A DNA stretch of 64,000 nucleotides from Naumovozyma dairenensis CBS 421 (lineage: Eukaryota > Ascomycota > Saccharomycetes > Saccharomycetales > Saccharomycetaceae): positions 1 through 64,000 of the forward strand of contig NC_016487.1 of the NCBI RefSeq assembly GCF_000227115.2, read 5' to 3'. Position numbers and translations under genes: made by a program. The notes beneath the pieces were generated by a model. That model had not been told where the DNA came from, made no database searches, and was given only the letters and a program-made list of their open reading frames with translations. Positions 10,671-21,194 of the stretch are shown in pieces. Each line of letters starts with the position of its first letter. Within the stretch, counting starts at the first letter, position 1.

Positions 10671-11590
10671 AGTTAAGAAGACCATTTTCGGAGTCAAGAA
10701 GAAAAAATAATATTTGGTGGTTCCTTTCAAACTATTTCTCTAATAACAGTACACCGGCTCCAACCTCTTATTCCGCGAAAGGAGACAACTGGATTTTAGA
10801 TGAACCTACGACTTTTGCTCTGGATTACGGAGAGTGGTCAAATACGATTTTTAAAGAATATATCATGAAATATTTCTTAATTGACAAAGGGCGTAATTTT
10901 CTTGAAACAGTTGTAGAGACGCCGTTTCACAAGTTGATGTTAAAAGGTGGTGCCCCCACTTTGCTTGTCTTGGGGCCAAATCTTTACGAGGAACAAGCCT
11001 TCTACTCCTGTGATATCGAAGAAGCAGGTAAAGATTTATTGTGCAGTGAATACACGTTATTAGGTACTGTCCTCCAGGTATTTATTCGTCATATACATTA
11101 TCACACAAATGTTCAATATGAGGGGTATTCTTATAAAGGATCCTATAAGATATCTGAGCGCCCCGTGAAACCAAATAGGCTGTTATATTTGCCGCCTTCT
11201 CAATATTCCAACATTCCACTTCAAGCTATTTTTTATGGGTTCTCTCAAGAGGACGCAATAATATACAGGGATTTGTTGATTGTTTACAGAATTCGAGCAA
11301 TCAGACGTGGTTATAAACCAACGATGGATAAAGTCTTAAGTGTCTTTTTTGACCCACCATATGAAATATATGTTATCCCTTCCCCGCATGGGGACAATTC
11401 CAAGCAAGAATATATCGAAGTAAATCACTGTGAAGACGTCACAGAGGAGGAACGTCAAACTTACCAAGCTTACTTTATGTTGAAAATGAAATACATGTTG
11501 GGTGATAAATTGGAATACTCGACATTTTCTGAAGTACTTGAGAATACAAACCATGCGTACTGTGAAAGTGTACACTTAGAAGAAGTCTAA
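10643..11590 (+). CDS. Hypothetical protein, 315 aa, unrecognised
   Basis: This is an uninterrupted frame with ATG start. I do not recognise the family. The protein looks genuinely coding: balanced composition, many aromatic residues, no low-complexity tracts. The N-terminus is basic (residues 11-22) and there is no convincing membrane helix or signal peptide. A moderately hydrophobic stretch lies near 105-112 (TLLVLGP). It sits between the subtelomeric region and the first conserved core gene, AVT2, which is where lineage-specific gene families often lie. A Reb1-type site lies 235 bases upstream and a uORF overlaps its start. It could be a member of a subtelomeric family or a fast-evolving orphan; nothing visible gives a function. 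Confidence 0.6.
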   Translation: MDFVTVNGLKLRRPFSESRRKNNIWWFLSNYFSNNSTPAPTSYSAKGDNWILDEPTTFALDYGEWSNTIFKEYIMKYFLIDKGRNFLETVVETPFHKLMLKGGAPTLLVLGPNLYEEQAFYSCDIEEAGKDLLCSEYTLLGTVLQVFIRHIHYHTNVQYEGYSYKGSYKISERPVKPNRLLYLPPSQYSNIPLQAIFYGFSQEDAIIYRDLLIVYRIRAIRRGYKPTMDKVLSVFFDPPYEIYVIPSPHGDNSKQEYIEVNHCEDVTEEERQTYQAYFMLKMKYMLGDKLEYSTFSEVLENTNHAYCESVHLEEV

Positions 11591-12634
11591 TCATTTCGAG
11601 TCGAAAGTCTCACCTTTATACGGTGAAACTAAAAATGCAACAAAAATTGCATTAATACATCATGCGTTTTAATGGAACTACCAATCTTCGGGAGCAGTAA
11701 CAATTTATGGATTTTTCTAGTGGTAGAGATCGTATACGAGAACTTGATTGTTCATTTTTTTCAGATGTGTATTCTCAGAAGCTCTCAATACCCTTCAACT
11801 TTGCATCAGTTTCATAGATCTTTTTAGAGAACCGCCAGATATAGGTAAAAGTGAGATTTATTATGCAAGGTTTTTACTAAGAAGTTCAAATTTATTCGAG
11901 GAACTACACTTTTGTCAGGAAAAGAAAAGATATATACAGCTTTTTAACTATAGTACAGGGCCAGATACAATTCTATTGAATTACTCTGTTATTCCTCAAT
12001 TATCTTAAAACATGTTGGAATGGGAATTGCCCTGTTCCTGTTGGCATTTCTATTCTGGTCTAATGCCGACAAAAATGGATTTTTCAAATTCATTGATTCT
12101 TTCATGAAGTTTTCAACTGCTGGATCGTTGAACATTCATTAAGTACTTCTATAACTTATATAGAGGACGTTATACATAAGATAACATACTTTTAGGGAAG
12201 TTAATTAAACATTTTATTTCCTCCGATTGTTAAAGGTGTTTAATTATTGCAGAAAACATGTAGTACAAGTACGTAGGCCCGCGATTCGTAGTCAACTCAG
12301 GCATTTGAGATGAATTTCTTGGAGGTAGTATGAAGTTGAGTGAATGTAATTGATGGCGCAATAGAGATTTACAGCTGATGTGTGACGTCTGGGTGTCTGG
12401 GTACTGTCAAATACGTCATTCTCACAAGAAGAATGTAAAATCAGTGGTGAACTGTAGCAGCATCAAGATAAGTAAGCAAGTTACTAAAGGTGAGCTCAAC
12501 CAATAGTGAATTGACTTACGGTTCTCGAGCTTACAGTAGTTACAACAGTGAAAGTGCCGATTACAGATGTGAATCGGTGGTGAAGAACCAAAATTACAGA
12601 CATATACAATAAAAACAGTTGTCTATATCCAAGA
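11591..12634. other. Spacer with possible gene remnant
   Basis: No full gene is present. An 86-codon frame at 11748-12008 has no recognisable content. A 40-codon frame at 12020-12142 is described separately. The last 400 bases are the AVT2 upstream region. Confidence 0.4.
12020..12142 (+). CDS. Possible small membrane peptide or gene remnant, 40 aa
   Basis: An ATG at 12020 opens 40 codons coding for a hydrophobic helix (residues 2-13, GIALFLLAFLFW) and a polar aromatic tail ending in GSLNIH. The composition looks like protein, not random AT-rich DNA, and the frame is the same as that of the 315-aa gene upstream. It could be a micropeptide, or the surviving 3' end of a decayed membrane-protein gene. 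No homologue is recognised. Confidence 0.25.
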   Translation: MGIALFLLAFLFWSNADKNGFFKFIDSFMKFSTAGSLNIH

Positions 12635-13969
12635 ATGAATTACACTATAGTACCGACAGATGAAGAATTCCAATTACAGGATTCGGAAGCCCTGGTAAAA
12701 GAAATTATTGATGAGAATAATAAAAAATCAAATATTTATATGGCTTTTGTGAATATGGCGAATAGTATTCTAGGAGCAGGTATCATTACACAACCATTGG
12801 CTGTTAAAAACGCCGGATTATGTGCATCAATCGTAATATACATTATGCTGGGGTTCATAGTGGATTGGACATTACGATTACTAATTACAAATATTACCCT
12901 ATCTTCTAAACTTACATATGGGGATACTGTAGAATATACCATGGGGAGGAAAGGTAAATACTTGATACTATGCTGCAATGGTTTGTTTGCACTTGGAGGT
13001 TGTATTGGGTTTTGTATAATCATTGGTGACACAATCCCACATGTTTTACGGATATTTATTCACTCTCACTTTGTGACAAGAAATTCAGTTATCTTTTTCT
13101 CAACTCTTTTCATTTCATACCCATTGTCCCTGCTTAGAGATATCTCAGCATTATCAAGTACTTCTTTCCTGGCCTTAATCAGTATGACCGTCATTGTCAT
13201 GACCGTCGTAGTGTTTGGACCGTCATTGCCAGCAGAATTGAAAGGAAGTGGGATACCATCTTCTTCGTATGTGGCATCACCGTCGCTGTTCAGAAGTTTA
13301 TCCATCGTTTCATTCGCCTTAGTTTGCCATCATAATACCTCATTTATTTTCCATTCTATCCGAAATAAAAGTCTTACAAAATTTACAAAATTGACCCATC
13401 TCAGTGTTTTTATTAGTGTAATATTTTGTATGATTATGGGCTATGCCGGATTTTTCATCTTTACTGGTAAGACAAAAGGTAATATTTTAAATAATTTTCC
13501 ACCAAATGGGGTCGCAATAAATATTGCTAGAGTATGTTTTGGGTTCAATATGTTAACCACTCTCCCATTAGAACTTTTTGTGTTAAGGGATGTTATAGCA
13601 GTTATTCTCTTAGAAAATGAATGGATTCCTTCTATCGAAGAAAAGCCAGGGATGCCCATACTTACCAGAAAATGGCACTTCATTGTTACCACAATAATTG
13701 TTTTTCTTACAATGAGTGTATCCTTGTTGACATGTAATTTAGGTGCATTATTCGAATTAGTAGGTGCTACTACAGCGTCAGTAATGGCTTATATCTTACC
13801 TCCCTATGTTAACCTACTGTTGCGTCAAGAAAAGGAACCACTACCGATCAAATCAAAAATACCACATTATTTTTGTATTCTTTTCGGTTTTACAGTAATG
13901 ATTGTAAGTAGTTTCCAAACAATAGTGGAGGCCCTAGCTGATAACGAACAAAAACATTGTGAAATTTAA
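12635..13969 (+). CDS. AVT2: Vacuolar amino-acid transporter Avt2
   Basis: This is a 444-aa multispanning membrane protein of the amino acid/auxin permease (AAAP) family. Diagnostic stretches include NMANSILGAGIITQP at about residues 40-54 (the conserved first-helix motif), GFIVDWTLRLL near 73-83, FALGGCIGFCIIIGDTIPHV near 118-137, and SFALVCHHNTSFIF near 225-238. They match the fungal Avt2 subgroup closely. About eleven membrane helices are expected, following a short acidic cytosolic N-terminus. Avt transporters move amino acids across the vacuolar membrane; the direction for Avt2 is not established. The start is an ATG. In S. cerevisiae AVT2 (YEL064C) is also close to a telomere, which agrees with its place here at the boundary of the core. 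Confidence 0.92.
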   Translation: MNYTIVPTDEEFQLQDSEALVKEIIDENNKKSNIYMAFVNMANSILGAGIITQPLAVKNAGLCASIVIYIMLGFIVDWTLRLLITNITLSSKLTYGDTVEYTMGRKGKYLILCCNGLFALGGCIGFCIIIGDTIPHVLRIFIHSHFVTRNSVIFFSTLFISYPLSLLRDISALSSTSFLALISMTVIVMTVVVFGPSLPAELKGSGIPSSSYVASPSLFRSLSIVSFALVCHHNTSFIFHSIRNKSLTKFTKLTHLSVFISVIFCMIMGYAGFFIFTGKTKGNILNNFPPNGVAINIARVCFGFNMLTTLPLELFVLRDVIAVILLENEWIPSIEEKPGMPILTRKWHFIVTTIIVFLTMSVSLLTCNLGALFELVGATTASVMAYILPPYVNLLLRQEKEPLPIKSKIPHYFCILFGFTVMIVSSFQTIVEALADNEQKHCEI

Positions 13970-15500
13970 AAAGGTGTCAATTTCCGTAATTAGATAATAA
14001 TTGCTAGATACGTTATTTTGTACTTAATAATAATAATATTTTACTATAATGAATAGTCCATTTCATTGTGTCAACAATCTTCAGTGCATGATTTTTTGTT
14101 GTTCATATCTATCTGTCTTTAAGTTTCAATAAATATACATCAGAGAAGAATTCTTTAATTCAAACATGTAATGAATTTATCATCTTTACTTGTTATTTTA
14201 ATATTTGTCCGTCACGCTGTACCTTCCTACAATGTGTTATATACTCCCGTATATTTGTTATGGTAACAATACACATGTCCATCTATATATAGAAGTGGTG
14301 AAAGAGAATTTGAAAAATGGTGATAATTTCAATTAGATATATAGGTAAATTTAAATACGGGATTCTTACAAGCCTTAAATACTAGCATATTGAATTGGTA
14401 ATATAGAAAATTTGTTATTAATAATGTGCTTTCCGTGTGATATTTTTTCATTTCACTTTCCCTCATTGATTGCTGTCGTTGGTGTGGTACTGAGAAACTA
14501 AATCAGAATAATATTGGTTTCACTATATTATCAATTTAAAAGCTTTCTTGTGTTCAAAGTTTGTAACTTAAATGATCAGATATGGAAAACAAAAGAGTAA
14601 AAGGCAAAAAACAGATATTTTCATTTCAATTTACTATCTATTCTCTAGATGATTTCAAAAAAATAGATAGTAAAATGAGTGTATTTTCCCTTTTTTCTCT
14701 TTAGTTTTCCTGCCAGTTCAACCGCAAATGATATAATGGCTTATCCTCATTCTTTTGAACTATCCAATGTACATTCTTCTTTCATATTCCTTTTTTTGAA
14801 ATTATATTTCTGATGTAAGTTTATTGGGTTCAAAGAATTAGAAATTCCTTCTGTGGTACCTCATCGCCTTATATACATTTCAAAAAGCAAATTTCGATCC
14901 ATATATCACCCCTTTATGGGGACTTATTCATTAGGGCAAAAAAGGATATATATATGGATTGAGGGGATTGGACTACATAGGATTCTATGATATAATCACT
15001 GATATGAATTGAAACAAGCTGATATCGTACAAAAATGGTTTCCTGCGGAGAAAAATGAGGAGTTTTGAAACTCCGAAAAGGAAACGTGGGGTAAAAACAT
15101 AGAAGAGAAACGCGTTTTAATTTCAAATTTTTAACGAAGTCTGTACGTAATAGAAACGTGTATAATTTGATATATTGTTAATCGAATTGAAGCTGAAACT
15201 AAAGCTGCAGGTATAGCTTTTACTTCACATAGTTATATTCTGCGTTGTCGGAAGTGTACCGGACAAGACACAGCCAAAAAGTTCTGCAAAAATATTATCA
15301 TGGCATTTAGGTATTGATGTTCCTTTATCTTTGGCGTACACTTTATTCTTGGATGATGAAAGAAGAATGAAACGCTAGAGATTTATTCTTTTAAAAGAAA
15401 TATACATAAAAAAATACACATAATATAAAATGGAAAATCCAGGACATCGATTTGATACGACGGCTTTCTTGTGATGGGTTACATCAGATTTGAATTATAT
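13970..15500. other. AVT2-PAT1 spacer, no gene seen
   Basis: This is 1.5 kb of AT-rich DNA holding the 3' ends of two convergent genes. It contains short A/T runs (14040, 14570-14700) and no frame of coding quality. I saw no tRNA and no repeat matching elsewhere in the window. Confidence 0.45.
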
Positions 15501-18317
15501 TTATTTCAATTCTGATATTTCACCATCTCGTGAAACCAATCCCATGACATTTAAGAACAAATTCAGATCTTGATATAGTTTTTCACGTCTATAGGTAGCA
15601 TTCGCTTTATCAATTTCATTACTGTTGAGTAATTCTTCAGCAGCATTGATTGTACCAAAGATTTCTTCTCTTACTTCATCAATTATTATTCTTTGATGAT
15701 TTAATTTACCACTTAGAGCCAATGAAGCTAAAAATTGCCAAATATATGATTGGTCATAAAATTGAACATTAGAAGGTGAATTGCCACTGTTATAATGAGG
15801 TAGATGTTGTTGCTGTTGTTCGTCCATAACTTTCAGTACTTTATCGAGATACTCCTGTGGTGGGAATACAGATGCTAATTTACTTTCTAGAGCAGTAAAC
15901 AGTTTATCATAAATTTCATTCCATGCGGAAATTTCAGGCGAAGACAATCCATTACTTCTATTCGAATCTTGTCTTATTAAAGCAGCACGAGAAATTAAAA
16001 CTGTAATTAAATTTAAACCAATCTTGGAAGTTGAGATAAATGAAACGTTATTATTTTTAATTAAATGTAATAATAGTCCCATAATTTCAATGAAATTTGA
16101 ATTATTTGACAAAAATGATACAATAATTTTCAAAAAGACAGTTTGGAAAAGATCAATTTTCTTCAATTGATTATCAGTTGGAGTTGGATTTGTCTTGTAT
16201 GAACTAATAATAATAATATTCAAATGAGATAATTCACTGAAGAAAGTTTGTAGTAATTTCAATTTTTGTTTCTTATCTAAGAAATTGAAAATACGTGGCA
16301 TTATCTTGACACCTTTATCAAAAGTCAACATTGAAATGAATGGACAAACTTCATATATATCATCATCAACATGTAAAGCTTCCCATAGTAAAGTGTTATT
16401 GATTTCTTTCCCACTTCTCAAGTTTGCTTCTAGCTCAAGGACTTCTCTATAAACAGTTTCAATTAATGAAAGAACAAATTTTCTACCACCGGAACGAGAT
16501 AACACAGAATTTTGATCAACAGATGTAAAGGCATAAGAGGATCTTCTTCTTGACTTAGAATTTTGACTAATTTCTACGTTACCCAAATGTTGAGTAACAT
16601 CCTCTAAAGCAGGTACATTGGCAAGAGAAGCAGCATCAACAGGTTGGTGGGAATTATTATGTTCATCTGTTCCGTCTAAAGAAGAAGTGGAAGGGGAAGC
16701 TGAGGAAGCCAATAATAAAGATTGTAATTCATCTTCGTTAGATATACGACTTGCCTTATGGGATGGGATTAATAATTGTCTACGAGGAGCTTTACTATTC
16801 ATTGCTGAGGAAATTTTACCAAGAACCCCTTCACGACCAGTAATTTTTTCCACATTATCTTTATTTTTTTGAGGTCTTTCCTTTGCGACAGTGACAGCTT
16901 TCTCCACTTGACTTTGCATTCTTTGTAAAGCGATATCAGCACGTTTATATCTACCGCCTAATCTATGACCTGAATGCTCCAAATAAGCTCTTGCGATGGA
17001 ACCTTTGTTTGATTCACCACCAACAATACCACCTCTTTGAATGATTTTATAAACTTGGAAATAAAAATCTTCATTATAGGGATCATCTGTAACGATTTGA
17101 GATAATTGATAACGTGTAATGAAATCTTTATCACGTGGAGTCATAACACCTGAATGTTTCATGATTTTTTCCACTTTAGCATGACGAACTTGTAAACGTT
17201 TTTGTTCTTCTGGAGTTAATGGTTCTCTTCTCTGTTGCATTTGTTTTTGAATATTTCTTACTGGTAGTTGTTGTTCAGGCGATCTTACTTGATAATGTTC
17301 TTGTTGTTCTTGTTGTAATGGTTGTGGAGAAGCAGAAGTGACGTTGGATTCAGTACGTGGAGATGCAACAGATTGTGGAGAAGCTAAGATGGAACGAGAG
17401 ACTCCTGCAGGTGGTTGCAATTCAGTTTGAATTTGTGTTGTTGTTGGTGGCGAAACTTGTTGATGAGCCAATTGAGGTTGAGGAAGAGTTTGAGGACTAG
17501 CAGAATAGCCATTTCCCTGTTGTGGTGGTTGAGGTGGTTGCAATGGTAATTGTGGTTGTTGTTGCTGACCATGATGTTCCTGGAAGTTTGGTGGAGGTGT
17601 TGGATACATTTGTGGATAATGTTGATTAGGATTTGGAATTTGAGATTGATGGTGATTGAACATTGGCGGCATTTGCTGAAATTGGTTTGGATGACCTTGC
17701 ATTGCTGGTGGAGGAATCATGTGAGGAGGATATTGGTTTACAAATTGAGAATTTGGTTGATCTTGTTGATATGGTTGTTGTGGGGGAAGGCCTTGCATGG
17801 GGAAGTTATGTGGAGGGGGAGGCATTTGCATGAATCCCTGTTGTGATGGTGCTTGTTGGTGTGCAGCAGCAGCCATTTGCATTTGACGTTGTTGTCTCTC
17901 AATATCTTCCATTGACATAACCTGTGGTTGTTGTGGTTGTTGTTCCTGTTGATATTCCTGTTCACCTGCAGTCCATAAGGATTCCATTGGTTTCAAATCA
18001 ATCGAAGTATCCAATTGAGCAGGATTTGAAGATGAAACACCTTGAGATGCAGCAGCCACATATGATCTATGGACGTGACTTGGTTGTTGGATGGTGGCTG
18101 ATGCTCCAGATTGGTTTGATTCTGAGTGACCGAAATCGAAATCATTCCCTAATTCAACGTCCGCGCCAAAGGTCTCTGCATTTAAATAATCACCTTCTTC
18201 TTGTTCATAATCTCCAAGTCCACCATAAGTATCATCAAAATCCAATGGTTTGTTACCGCCATCATTATTTCTCTCCTTTGACTTAGGTCCAGACGGATCA
18301 AAACCAAAGAACGACAT
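15501..18317 (-). CDS. PAT1: mRNA decapping activator Pat1
   Basis: This 938-aa protein is somewhat longer than S. cerevisiae Pat1 (about 800). The N-terminus MSFFGFD and the acidic segment DYLNAETFG (about 43-51) match the conserved Dhh1-binding end of Pat1. Residues about 110-370 form a long Gln/Pro-rich low-complexity region typical of P-body proteins. A conserved middle part (RDKDFITRYQLSQIV, around 395) is followed by the helical C-terminal domain that contacts Lsm1-7 and Dcp2. Pat1 activates decapping and 5'-3' decay of deadenylated mRNA in the cytoplasm. The extra length lies mainly in the Gln-rich region, which is encoded by CAA/CAG-type repeats. The start is an ATG. Confidence 0.95.
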   Translation of the reverse strand: MSFFGFDPSGPKSKERNNDGGNKPLDFDDTYGGLGDYEQEEGDYLNAETFGADVELGNDFDFGHSESNQSGASATIQQPSHVHRSYVAAASQGVSSSNPAQLDTSIDLKPMESLWTAGEQEYQQEQQPQQPQVMSMEDIERQQRQMQMAAAAHQQAPSQQGFMQMPPPPHNFPMQGLPPQQPYQQDQPNSQFVNQYPPHMIPPPAMQGHPNQFQQMPPMFNHHQSQIPNPNQHYPQMYPTPPPNFQEHHGQQQQPQLPLQPPQPPQQGNGYSASPQTLPQPQLAHQQVSPPTTTQIQTELQPPAGVSRSILASPQSVASPRTESNVTSASPQPLQQEQQEHYQVRSPEQQLPVRNIQKQMQQRREPLTPEEQKRLQVRHAKVEKIMKHSGVMTPRDKDFITRYQLSQIVTDDPYNEDFYFQVYKIIQRGGIVGGESNKGSIARAYLEHSGHRLGGRYKRADIALQRMQSQVEKAVTVAKERPQKNKDNVEKITGREGVLGKISSAMNSKAPRRQLLIPSHKASRISNEDELQSLLLASSASPSTSSLDGTDEHNNSHQPVDAASLANVPALEDVTQHLGNVEISQNSKSRRRSSYAFTSVDQNSVLSRSGGRKFVLSLIETVYREVLELEANLRSGKEINNTLLWEALHVDDDIYEVCPFISMLTFDKGVKIMPRIFNFLDKKQKLKLLQTFFSELSHLNIIIISSYKTNPTPTDNQLKKIDLFQTVFLKIIVSFLSNNSNFIEIMGLLLHLIKNNNVSFISTSKIGLNLITVLISRAALIRQDSNRSNGLSSPEISAWNEIYDKLFTALESKLASVFPPQEYLDKVLKVMDEQQQQHLPHYNSGNSPSNVQFYDQSYIWQFLASLALSGKLNHQRIIIDEVREEIFGTINAAEELLNSNEIDKANATYRREKLYQDLNLFLNVMGLVSRDGEISELK

Positions 18318-18845
18318 ATCAAAATAACAATATCAATAAAAGAAAAACCCTCTGTCGTCTTGTCTTTATTTTATTCTTCACTTGCTAATGATCAAATAAT
18401 CAATGGTACCCTTTCTTTGTCTGGTTTTCTTTCTTTTGATCTTAGTCATTTAAGAAATGGACCCAGGTTAATCTCCATTCACTGTAAGATAGTTGTTAGA
18501 AGTATAACTCTTTCTCTTGTTGCCCGTTCTTTGGTTTTTTTATAGCCAATTGGTTCGTGACTTCGTGAGCAGCGATGTTAGTAAGGGTGTATGGGTGGAA
18601 ATGAATCGCTTTCAACGGCCAAACAAGGCACGTGATGTCGCACACTTTAATATTAATGATAATCTTTTGTGACACAAAAGAATGTAATGGGTGCGTATTA
18701 CTAGTCTTTTGCATGTCTATATGTATACTTAATTACATGCGAAGATTTATGAAAGTTTGATACAATTATTCAAATTTATTTATATATAATTGTTAAGTAT
18801 GTACTGTTTTTGATAATGTTATTCATATAGTCTATTTTTTTCTTT
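18318..18845. other. ARC35-PAT1 spacer (PAT1 promoter)
   Basis: The spacer is 528 bases between the 3' end of ARC35 and the start of PAT1. Poly-pyrimidine and T-rich tracts lie near 18350-18440. I see no gene and no strong regulator motif. Confidence 0.4.
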
Positions 18846-19859
18846 TTAATAGACCATTTTTCTACCTGTGAATGTTCTTCTTTGATGTGGTTGATTTTTC
18901 TCATCGATCGTTTCCTCGTCATCTTCATCTAATTTAGCTCTATTTAAAACCTTGATGAATGAATCGACTCTATATCTCATTCTTGAATGCATATAAGCTT
19001 TAGAACATTTAATATGATAATGGAAATAATTTCTAAATAAGGTCAATTGACAAACTGTGGAGAATTGTAATTCTACAGTTTGGAAATGACGAGGGAAAAG
19101 AACAAACGTGATAAATCTTCTACTTTTATCTGTGTTAGTGGATCCTTGTTGATGTTGTTGTAATTCTAATGGAGGTTCATGAGAAAACAAGACTTGTGGA
19201 GCAGATTGGATACTACGATTTCTCTTTCTTGCATCGACGAATTCTTGTAAAAACACTTTACCAAAAACTTTATCAGTTTCATCTTGAAAAATTGTTTCGA
19301 ATATGACAGTAATTCTATCATTTGATGGTTTAATGAAAATGTTTTCATCATCTCTATAGCGAATAGTATATAAAGATTTTGATGTTGATTGTGAAGATGA
19401 CATGGAAAAATCATCTGTAACTGGTTGTTGTTTACTCAATTCAATAAATTCACTGAAGGACAAGTGGAATGGGTAGTTAAAAATTAGAGTCTTTACCAAT
19501 GATAATTGTAAGACAGTGGCTGCATCTAATGATTTCAAATCAATTTGTAAAGTATAATCGTATCCACTTTCAAAAGATGATGGGATCGAAACGCTTGGAT
19601 AAGAGGTGAATTTACTCTCTAAGAATGGGAGTAACCCATTTTTATTTCCATCACATGTCGCGATACTTTGCCAAGCTTTAGTTCTAATACTCAACCAAAG
19701 TAAAGCCTTATCCTCTGGCGAATTTGAGATATGGAAAGTTGTGTAATCAAAATCGGAAATGATTCTATCCAATGTTAATGGAGCCCCAGCAGCGGCAGCC
19801 TCGAGTGCTTCGCTGAAAGTCTTTTGAATCAGTAAGTTATGTGGTTTCAAATGCAACAT
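18846..19859 (-). CDS. ARC35: Arp2/3 complex subunit Arc35 (ARPC2)
   Basis: This 337-aa protein is close to the 342 aa of S. cerevisiae. The N-terminus [14 protein letters not shown] and the stretch [15 protein letters not shown] (about 28-42) are characteristic of ARPC2/p34-Arc. The C-terminal half contains [13 protein letters not shown] and a helix-rich tail ([21 protein letters not shown], about 291-311) that contacts the ARPC4 subunit. Arc35 forms the core dimer of the Arp2/3 complex, which nucleates branched actin at endocytic patches. In S. cerevisiae the gene is on chromosome XIV (YNR035C). Here it lies between PAT1 and PTC6, orthologues of chromosome III genes. The start is an ATG. 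Confidence 0.95.
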   Translation of the reverse strand: MLHLKPHNLLIQKTFSEALEAAAAGAPLTLDRIISDFDYTTFHISNSPEDKALLWLSIRTKAWQSIATCDGNKNGLLPFLESKFTSYPSVSIPSSFESGYDYTLQIDLKSLDAATVLQLSLVKTLIFNYPFHLSFSEFIELSKQQPVTDDFSMSSSQSTSKSLYTIRYRDDENIFIKPSNDRITVIFETIFQDETDKVFGKVFLQEFVDARKRNRSIQSAPQVLFSHEPPLELQQHQQGSTNTDKSRRFITFVLFPRHFQTVELQFSTVCQLTLFRNYFHYHIKCSKAYMHSRMRYRVDSFIKVLNRAKLDEDDEETIDEKNQPHQRRTFTGRKMVY

Positions 19860-20067
19860 TATTGATAGAGTTTCCCTTTTATATTCTTTTGGAACAGTTA
19901 GAATTGAGTATCAAATACGTAGCATCAAATACAGCGTACACACCTTATATCTGGATCCCCCTATAAGCAATCTGAAAAATATCTTGTTGTTCTTAATTTC
20001 AATATCAACGCTAAACGCTAATGTGAACTTCGATTTACCTTCGGAAACAATAAAGAGTTGACTTCAG

Positions 20068-20075
20068 CGGGTAAC
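20068..20075 (-). promoter_or_regulatory. Reb1-type site (CGGGTAAC)
   Basis: The minus strand reads GTTACCCG, an exact Reb1 core, about 210 bases upstream of the ARC35 start in a divergent promoter. Confidence 0.45.
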
Positions 20076-20420
20076 CACCGAAAAAACAAGGGAACTGAAG
20101 AGATTTTGTACATATAGCCTGTGCGATATAGATTATTGTACGTACCACACAACTGGGAAACTGGCAACTGGTCAATTGTATATCTATATGACTACTTATG
20201 CTTAGTGGCAAGATAGAGGTTAGGGAATATTAATGGATAATACTATTATTATAGATGGCGCTTTATCATCTACTAATCGTTTTAGAACGCTTAGGGTACT
20301 CTTGTTAGATGCGATAGCCCGTTTCTTTACTTTCTGTACTTATGTAACATTAGAGCCGCGAGAGTCTCGTTGTTCTTTTACCTGAGAGTTATCACAATGA
20401 TTTTGTTGTATTTACATATT

Positions 20421-20545
20421 AAGGGGAAGACTTCTAATCTTCTATCTTATTACCTTGCCAATTCATATATTCCACACAAAGGTTCAATTGAAGGGATTGA
20501 CCCGGCTACATATGGTGATTCACTCACACACTTTCTATATCACAT
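20421..20545 (+). repeat. Dispersed repeat copy 1, possible solo LTR remnant
   Basis: This segment matches 62087-62195 in the same orientation through diverged blocks: 'gaagacttctaatcttc', 'atcttattac', 'atatattccacac', 'ggctacatat' and 'tcactca'. Weaker similarity extends leftwards to about 20370 ('tgttctt...tgaga..tatca'). It contains no coding sequence. Degenerate solo LTRs are the usual source of such short dispersed copies in yeast intergenic DNA. Confidence 0.45.
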
Positions 20546-21194
20546 TTTTTATAAAGGACAAACCAATAAAATAGAGTTTTATATATAAACCATGATTGGT
20601 ATATTATCCTTGCTTATTACTCTTTATCTTAAACTATCTAATAAAAATAAAAAATAACAAAATTAACTCTTTTATTTTTTATTTTTAAACACTTTAGAAG
20701 AATGGAAAACTTTGCACACAAAACTAAACAAAAACTTGAGATGTAAGTTTTGAATTTGTACCTTATTTACATTTCCTAGGAATAAGCAGTCAATACAGGG
20801 ATTTTGAAATATTCAGTAAAAAACTGTCGATTGTTTCTTTTTTATTTCTTTTTTCTCTTCCAATTTGAGAATTACTCTTGTTTGTCGATAAATAGAATCT
20901 CAAGTAACAAATGCAGCAGAAAATAGATTTTTCGAGTGGCTTGATACTATTTTTTTTTTAATTTTCCCTTTAAAATGTTTTGCGGAGTATAAACTGCCTT
21001 TATATAGTACGTAGTAGTTCATTAGTAGTAAAGAAAAAGTGCAATTGTGGAATAAAAACCAAGTTGAATCAAAAAAAAAAAAGAATATGAGGAAGTAGAA
21101 AGGGAATAGCTCACTTGATATATTAACCTCAAATAAAATATCAAATTAATCGTATAATTTTCAAGTTGATATTGCCTCGATATCATCTCTGGTA

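Larger units (their letters stand above)
19860..21194. other. Divergent ARC35-PTC6 intergenic region
   Basis: This 1.3-kb divergent region holds a Reb1-type site near ARC35 and a dispersed repeat (20421-20545), listed separately. Long A runs lie near 20945-20960 and 21067-21082. No gene is supported. Confidence 0.45.

Noticed and set aside
15501..18317. Frames of up to 120 codons opposite PAT1
   Set aside because: They are shadows of the Gln-rich coding sequence, with no independent start context or homology.
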